Below, piece after piece: positions 58,785 to 64,000 of a stretch of DNA of 64,000 nucleotides. Each line of letters begins with the position of its first letter. Position 1 is the stretch's first letter. This stretch comes from Gnetum montanum (taxonomy: Eukaryota > Streptophyta > Gnetopsida > Gnetales > Gnetaceae): NCBI GenBank assembly GCA_015680685.1, contig MNCI01035354.1:773751-837750 (forward strand), given 5' to 3'. The notes beneath the pieces were generated by a model, which had not been told where the DNA came from, did no database searches, and saw only the letters and a program-made list of their open reading frames with translations. The position numbers were made by a program, and so were the translations under genes.

Positions 58785-59552
58785 ATGGCCCAGAAATGTG
58801 CACCACCGAAGGGTCCTGTTCAAGGTGGAAAGAAACAATCTCGGAGAGGTGGAAGACAAGGTCTTGTAGGAAAACAAGCAGAACAGGAGGAGCAATCATT
58901 CAACATCCATCAAGATGAACCTCCTACCGAATGGTCCAGGCAAGCAGAAGGAGGAGCTGCTGCTACGCCTGAACCGGGACAATAACTCACGTTGCCCCAA
59001 GAGTGTGTTCAGGCCACCCATGAGAAGTCCACATTCGCTGCGGTGATTGTGGAATTGAACTTTGAATCATTTGTAGAGTTCACTTCTAAGGCTATTAGGG
59101 ATCACCTCAAAGGATCCCCATTATGGCCTACCCTCTCTAAAAGTGGTGCCTGGTACTTAGGAGAAACGTACCAATTTTGGCACAACAAAGACGAAGGCAC
59201 CATAGTTAACATTTGTGGTGTGACTATTGATTTCTCTGTTCAAGCCATTTCAAAAATATTAAACCTTCCAAATATAGGACCAAAGGTTGCTCAGAACCAA
59301 CAGGACACTTTTCGGACCGAGCAACTTAATAAACTATTAACAGAGAATAAAAGGGTGGTGGAAGAAAAAGAGAAGGCTAACTGGGATGCCTCTATGGCAC
59401 AAGTGCAAACTTACACACACGCCAAGGCACTCAAGGCCTTACAAGAGGAGAAACTCTAGGCCATACTTCAACACTATCAAATCCCAAGACCTGGAGTTCA
59501 AGAAAAGGGAAAGACACCTATGGAAGAGCCACCACCACCAAGAACTACATGA
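58785..59552 (+). pseudogene. ORF2 of Elem-7, shortened in frame to 256 codons
   Basis: Start MAQKCAPPKGPVQGGKKQSR and final TGA are in one frame, with only two stops (TAA at 58982, TAG at 59457). The N-part VELNFESFVEFTSKAIRDHL, GAWYLGETYQFWHN and FSVQAISKILNLPNIGPKVA is kept. It then jumps to EQLNKLLTENKRVVEEKEK (start of the coiled coil) and again to the C-terminal AILQHYQ and PMEEPPPP, so two internal deletions together removed about 680 codons and left the frame intact. Function unknown. Confidence 0.75.
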
Positions 59553-59702
59553 GTTCCAAATTTTTGTAGTTGTAGCATTTTTCTGTGTTGTGTCTTCCCA
59601 CAATGTGGCATCATTTTATTTTATTCCATCTAATAATCCCATACCTATCCACTATCTAATCACTATAACTCGAGGACAAGTTTTTATTCAATCGTGGGGG
59701 TA
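59553..59702 (+). promoter_or_regulatory. 3' untranslated end and PPT of Elem-7
   Basis: CTCGAGGACAAGTTTTTATTC then AATCGTGGGGGTA (59690-59702), abutting the 3' LTR. Confidence 0.78.
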
Positions 59703-60558
59703 TGATGGGACGCGATATCGCATGGGCCACGATATCGCGTCTGTCATGATATCGCATCCCCCACGATATCGCGTTTTCCCTGCGATATCGCGTATGCAAT
59801 ATCGCAGTCCACCATAATGTCTATAAATAAGAAGTGGCTCTCCTTTGTTTATCATCCTAGTTTAGATTGTAGTGAAACTCTGGCAGTTTGATCCCTCCAG
59901 AGATAGATTATTTTCCCATGTCTGCTCGCAGTGTGGTGAATGTAATTGTACGGCATCCTTTATTCGAGTGTGACGTACTTGGACACGCACATGATCGGAA
60001 ATAAAGATCAAGATTACTTCATCATTGTAGCATTTACTTTGTTATTTATTTATTTATTTAAATGTTATTTACTGCTTTCTTAATTAGTTTCTCTCACCCT
60101 TAAACTCCTAGTAACGCGGAATGAGTACGACTTGATTACAAGCATTTAACTATGACTACTTGGTAACCCAGTGGTGTACCTAAGATCTGTGCTTGGTAAT
60201 CCCAGTGGTAGTCGTGCACAAAGTCCAAGATGTGTAAGGATAATCAAGGAATGGATGCTCATCGCACTTAGGCTAGATTAGATTCTCTTACCCTTTCTCT
60301 CCTAGCTTAGCTTAGTTAATTATTATTTTCCACTGCCTTCAGGAGTAGCATTAGAAGTAGGAACACATCATACACCTCACTCTGGACTAAACCATACATG
60401 ACAAATATAATACTATTCCAGGTGGGAAGACAGTGAACTGCGACCTAAGGTTAACGATCTAGGTGCCACAACTAGTCCATCTACAGAGTTCAACCGGATT
60501 GCGCGTGAGAACGCTCATATTCGTATGGTTGGGTGTAGGGGTATCTCGCCACTCATCA
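59703..60558 (+). repeat. 3' LTR of Elem-7
   Basis: 856 bp from TGATGGGACG to CTCATCA with a GATATCGCG array at 59713-59805 and TATAAATAAG near 59822. It pairs with 53813-54717 by sequence. Confidence 0.92.
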
Positions 60559-60563
60559 CTCAT

Positions 60564-61239
60564 CATGGGATGAAACAATGCAGTGTCACTGATTAGAGGA
60601 ATGGACTTGGTCCTGATCTTGGAAAGACGAGTTAATGACACATTAATCATGCTTTACATGCAAGATTCATTGTGCCCTGGGTCAGTTACCTCATGTCCCA
60701 ATCTCTACAATCGCTTCTATAGTCTATTTCATCTTGTTGTTCATGTAATTGTAGCTCATGTCTCGTATAGCATAGAATTCTTACCTCATTCCGGTGGTAT
60801 CTACATGTGTGTGTTTTTTGAATAGGTATGGATTACATTTAACCCTTCTACTACCTACGGACATTTTAAGGTGTGGTTACGCAAGGGCATTATAGGTTGG
60901 AACCTGGTTTGGGGAGGACCCACTTGTGTGATGTTTGCAATTTGTACTTGCTACATACTAGCACATCATCTTATACCCTCTAAGTACCTTATTGCCAAAT
61001 CTATTCTTTCCTTTGTCATTATTTTATCAAATGTTCCTCAAAACTAGGTCCTTTTATGTGTCACCTAAACAAACCAAGTCCAACATTAAACTTTTAGGGC
61101 AACTTCCTTGAAAAACTTTCTCACTCTAAAATCATACTAAGCAAATAATTCAACATTTATTAAAGGCAATGAGTAAGGTATGAAATCATTGAACTTTTTT
61201 CAATAACCTTACTAACAATTGATCTTTGTGTGATTATAC
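60564..61239 (+). other. Noncoding segment of Elem-6, second part; internal promoter deleted
   Basis: Resumes the Elem-6 segment with CATGGGATGAAACAATGC. Stem-loop arms TTACGCAAG (60877-60885) and CTTGTGTGA (60923-60931), which pair through two G-U wobbles. After about 61040 it jumps into leader-intron sequence (AACATTAAACTTTTAGGGC, TTACTAAC near 61209), so the palindromic array and TATA box are missing. The splice acceptor before ORF2 reads ATTATAC, having lost the AG. Confidence 0.65.
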
Positions 61240-61678
61240 ATGACCCCTAAAAGAAGACAACAAGGAGGACCTTCTCAAGGTGCAACTGAACAACCAGGGG
61301 GAGGCAGAGGCCAAGGACTTCATGTAGAACATGCAGAGTAAGAGGCACAATCACTCAGCATCCATCATGGAACTCTTGTTACTGCATAATCTATCCAACC
61401 AAAAGATGGAGAGGTCAGGGCCCAAGCCTATGAAGAGGAATGACGGCTATTTGCAGCATAACATTTCAAGGCCAATCAAGTGTTGCCACAACTGCCATGT
61501 TCATGGAAAGTGTCGACTCCATCAAACATTGGAACATCAGCATGGATGGCTCATAATCGTTGGATAGAAGAGGAGAAACATCAAGTGCTTCTTCAACAGT
61601 ATCAATCTTAGAAGCTTGATCGTGCAGGACAAAGTAGAGGCACCCATAGAGGAGCCACCACTACCAGGAACCCCATGA
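61240..61678 (+). pseudogene. ORF2 of Elem-6, both ends only
   Basis: N-terminus MTPKRRQQGGPSQGATEQPG, then at about 61415 a jump to the C-terminal part (AQAYEEE, FKANQVLPQLPCSWKVSTPS, EEEKHQVLLQQYQS), ending at the TGA at 61676. The Transposase_32-like part and most of the coiled coil are deleted, and a frame change is present. Confidence 0.7.
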
Positions 61679-61852
61679 GTTCCACAAGTTTTATCTTTTT
61701 TCTCTCTGTCCAAATTTTATTTAATTCTCCACTGTGCCATAAATAAATTCCTAGCTATTCAATAATCCCATACCTATCCACTATGTAATCAATTGAACTT
61801 GTTCCTCACTTTCTTTGACTCGAGGACGAGTTGTTATTCAATCATGAGGGTA
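61679..61852 (+). promoter_or_regulatory. 3' untranslated end and PPT of Elem-6
   Basis: CTCGAGGACGAGTTGTTATTC then AATCATGAGGGTA (61840-61852); the G run carries one A. Confidence 0.75.
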
Positions 61853-62780
61853 TGATAAGTCATGGTCCGTCAGGTCCTGTTATTGGACCCCTATTATTTG
61901 AACCCTGATATAGGATACCAAGTTTGATGGGTCCCGATATCGGACCCCTATTATCAGACCCCCAATATCGCAACCACGATATCGCATCAACCGTGATATT
62001 GCGTACACGATATCACAGCCACGATATCGCGGCCTACCTTAATTTCTATAAATAAGAGGCAGCTTTCCTTATTCTAGGATGTTAGTTCTCAGTTCCTTAC
62101 CCAAACTCTTACAGTTTTTCCTTCTTAGAGTTAAAATTATTTCTCAGTGCATGCCCGCAGTGTGATGATTGTAATTGTACGGCATCCTTTATTCGAGTGT
62201 GACGTACTTGGACATGCACATGACCGAAAATAAAGATCGAGATTACTTCATCATTGTAGCATTCACTTAGTTTAATTATTTAATTTTTATTATTATTTAT
62301 TACTTTCTTAGTTAATATCTATCTACCCTAAACTCCTATTAAACGCGAAATGAGTACGACTTGATCACAAGCGTTTAAGTGTGACTACTTGGTAACCCAA
62401 TAGTGTACCTAGGATCTACGCTTGGTAATCCCAGTAGTAGTTGTGCACAAGGTCCAGGATGTGTACGTATGATTAAGGAACAGATGCTTATCGCACTTAT
62501 GCTAGTTTAGATTCTCTCTCCCTTTTCCTCTTAGCTTAATTAAAGATATTTTTCATTGCCTCTAGGAGTAGCACTAGGTTAGAAACCACATCATACACAT
62601 CACTTTGGACTAAACCATACGTGACAAAGCTAATACTAGTCTAGGTGAGAAGATAGTGAACTACAACCTACGAGTAATTGTCTAGATACCACAACTAGCC
62701 TGTTTGTGAAGTTCGACTGGATCATGCGTGAAACGCTCGTATTCGTATGGTTGAGTGTAGGGGTACCTCGCCACTCATCA
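61853..62780 (+). repeat. 3' LTR of Elem-6
   Basis: 928 bp, TGATAAGTC to CTCATCA, pairs with 50089-51017 over its whole length; followed by the duplication CATGT. Confidence 0.93.
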
Positions 62781-62785
62781 CATGT

Positions 62786-63715
62786 CAACCACTTCAAGAA
62801 GTTAAATAAAGTCTTTTCATGGTGTGGTTCCCATTTAAAAAGAAAAAAACAACAAACACAAAAAAAATAAAAATAAAAATAAAAACATGATGGGAATTCC
62901 AAGCACACCCCTTACAAAAATAAATAGGCTACAAGCACTAGTTATGGAACTTGAAAGGCATGTTACCCATGCTTGAAGGTCTCCTTTAATTAGGGCCTTC
63001 TATCACTTCCTTCTTCTCTTTTCTTCTCTTTATAAAATGGTGGTTGTCTTGTGGGAGCACTCTTGTGTCTTGAGGGGGTGGATTAGTCTTGGAGTGGTGA
63101 TGCGAAGTCACTGAAAGACGCTGGCTTTGGTTTGGACTAAGGATGGATATTCTCAGGGCATTTTAAACACAAAACTCTGCAAGGGACTTCTTATGACCTC
63201 AATTCAGGATTCCATCCCACCTTCTTAGTCATCCATCTATACTACCATAACTCACCTCACTACTAGTTTTTATGTTATGTTTGATGTCTTAATTTGATGT
63301 GTTAGAATTCTTGGATAGATTCTTTTTGGTTGGTCCTTAACTTTTCATGATCGTTAATCAACTGTAGGGCCCATAGACTCCTTAGTTAAGGCTATGCAAG
63401 GGTAAAAGAAGGGTATGTGCCTATTATGGGGAGGATTCACTTACATATCTCTTGGTTTGAATAGTTAAGTTTCTTACCTTAGACATTGCTACAATCTTGT
63501 CTTTCACATATTCTATTGTGTATCTTGCTTTGTGCTCCTTAAACTCTCATTAAATCCTTTCTTCAAACCATTTTCTCAATTTTCTAAATTTGTTGAGCTT
63601 CAAAATCATCTTCTACTATTATCATCATGTTCATGGCTCTTTGGACTTCCATTTGACCCCAATTTCACTCAAAAACTCCTTGTATTTTGGAAGTTAACCA
63701 AAGTCAATGGTGGTC
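62786..63715 (+). other. Noncoding segment of Elem-5, second part
   Basis: Continues Elem-5 after Elem-6. AAAGTCTTTTCATGGTGTGG near 62808, A-rich run 62838-62890, TACAAGCACTAGTTATGGAAC near 62930 (shared with Elem-1 near 5362), the stem-loop region 63380-63450 with weak pairing. No gene seen. Confidence 0.7.
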
Positions 63716-63820
63716 AATAGCCACATCGACTAGGCTTAGTCAATGTAGCCAACCCTATCAACTAGGCCTCATCAACTAGGCCTAGTCAATGCAAGCCAAA
63801 AACTCTATATATACCACTAC
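63716..63820 (+). promoter_or_regulatory. Internal promoter of Elem-5, with the U3 motif of its own LTR
   Basis: Repeats of ATCGACTAGGCTTAGTCAAT, ATCAACTAGGCC (63757-63768 and 63771-63782) and CTAGTCAATG, then TATATATA at 63806-63813. There is no GATATC array. The same CAACTAGGCC motif stands upstream of the TATA box in the LTR of Elem-5. Confidence 0.65.
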
Positions 63821-64000
63821 TTACTTTGCAAATTTTTTGTCATTTTCTTTATAACAAGAAGGGAGTTTTTGTGATTTTTTAGAGCCCAAAACCTGCCAGA
63901 GCCCATCAATTTCCAACCGTTTGTCCAAATCACTCCGTTCTTTGATCCTATAGCTACCAAAGGCAAGCTCTTAATCATGGGGGCTGCAAACCTTAAGGAT

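Larger units (their letters stand above)
53813..60558 (+). mobile_element. Elem-7: non-autonomous gag+ORF2 element, best preserved copy
   Basis: LTRs 53813-54717 and 59703-60558, PBS, gag with three stops, noncoding segment, internal promoter, leader intron, a shortened ORF2, PPT. Flanked by CTAAT (53808-53812) and CTCAT (60559-60563); the parallel sequence in Elem-7 itself (CTCATCATGGGATG near 57550) shows the target was CTCAT and the left copy mutated. Inserted in the noncoding segment of Elem-6. No pol. Confidence 0.92.
50089..62780 (+). mobile_element. Elem-6: non-autonomous gag+ORF2 LTR retrotransposon, hosts Elem-7
   Basis: LTRs 50089-51017 and 61853-62780, flanked by CATGT at 50084-50088 and 62781-62785. 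Carries PBS, gag, noncoding segment (interrupted by Elem-7), a deleted ORF2 and PPT. Inserted in the post-pol segment of Elem-5. No pol. Confidence 0.93.
42317..64000 (+). mobile_element. Elem-5: pol-bearing Ty3/gypsy element, continues past the window
   Basis: 5' LTR 42317-43206, PBS 43208, gag, protease, RT, RNase H and integrase to about 49400, noncoding segment 49401-50088 resuming at 62786 after Elem-6, internal promoter at about 63716-63820. ORF2 and 3' LTR lie beyond the right edge. GGTAT (42312-42316) is the candidate left target duplication. Confidence 0.88.

Overview
This window is repeat-dominated nuclear DNA of a land plant. It has no intact host gene that I can recognise. It consists of nested Ty3/gypsy LTR retrotransposons of one superfamily: a retroviral-type gag with a C-x2-C-x3-H-x4-C knuckle, a DSG protease, an RT with the FMDDFSTYG box, an rve integrase, a tRNA-Asp-type primer binding site, and an extra ORF (ORF2) downstream of pol. 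These traits fit the Athila/Tat branch. The amount of nesting, the heavy C-to-T/G-to-A decay and the low gene content suggest a very large genome, perhaps a gymnosperm; the species cannot be named from the sequence. Element names here (Elem-1 to Elem-7) are local labels.

Layout. 1-1515: 15-bp minisatellite. 1516-7397: Elem-1 (gag-protease, RT/IN lost, 3' LTR 6599-7397). 7398-7792 and 17341-17416: two pieces of the 5' LTR of Elem-3, the oldest element. Elem-2 (7793-17335, 5-bp duplication CCATC) sits between these pieces and carries a minus-strand solo LTR (14065-15050, duplication ACATC). Elem-3 continues with gag, protease, RT, RNase H and integrase (about 17.4-22.8 kb), a noncoding segment, an insertion of about 3.5 kb (24.93-28.48 kb) holding an aminoacylase-1-like pseudogene and an LTR-like segment, then ORF2, which is split by Elem-4 (29399-38576, duplication GATGT/AATGT). 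Its 3' LTR starts at 39800. 40.3-42.1 kb is AT-rich sequence I cannot assign, followed by a 31-33-bp tandem repeat. Elem-5 (42317 to beyond 64000) has gag-pol and is interrupted by Elem-6 (50089-62780, duplication CATGT), which is itself interrupted by Elem-7 (53813-60558, duplication CTAAT/CTCAT).

How the parts relate. Elem-3 and Elem-5 carry decayed pol and look like former autonomous partners. Elem-2, -4, -6 and -7 have LTRs, PBS, gag, a conserved noncoding segment, ORF2 and a polypurine tract, but no protease, RT or integrase. They would have had to be mobilised in trans, resembling TR-GAG elements with an added ORF2. The most interesting structure is upstream of ORF2: a TATA box behind the same kind of palindromic array found in the LTR of that element, then a probable leader intron with a TACTAAC branch site ending just before the ORF2 ATG. 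A conserved stem-loop about 0.3-0.5 kb upstream has one compensatory base-pair change. This suggests a two-promoter LTR retrotransposon in which LTR and internal promoter change together. All coding regions here are interrupted by stops or frameshifts.
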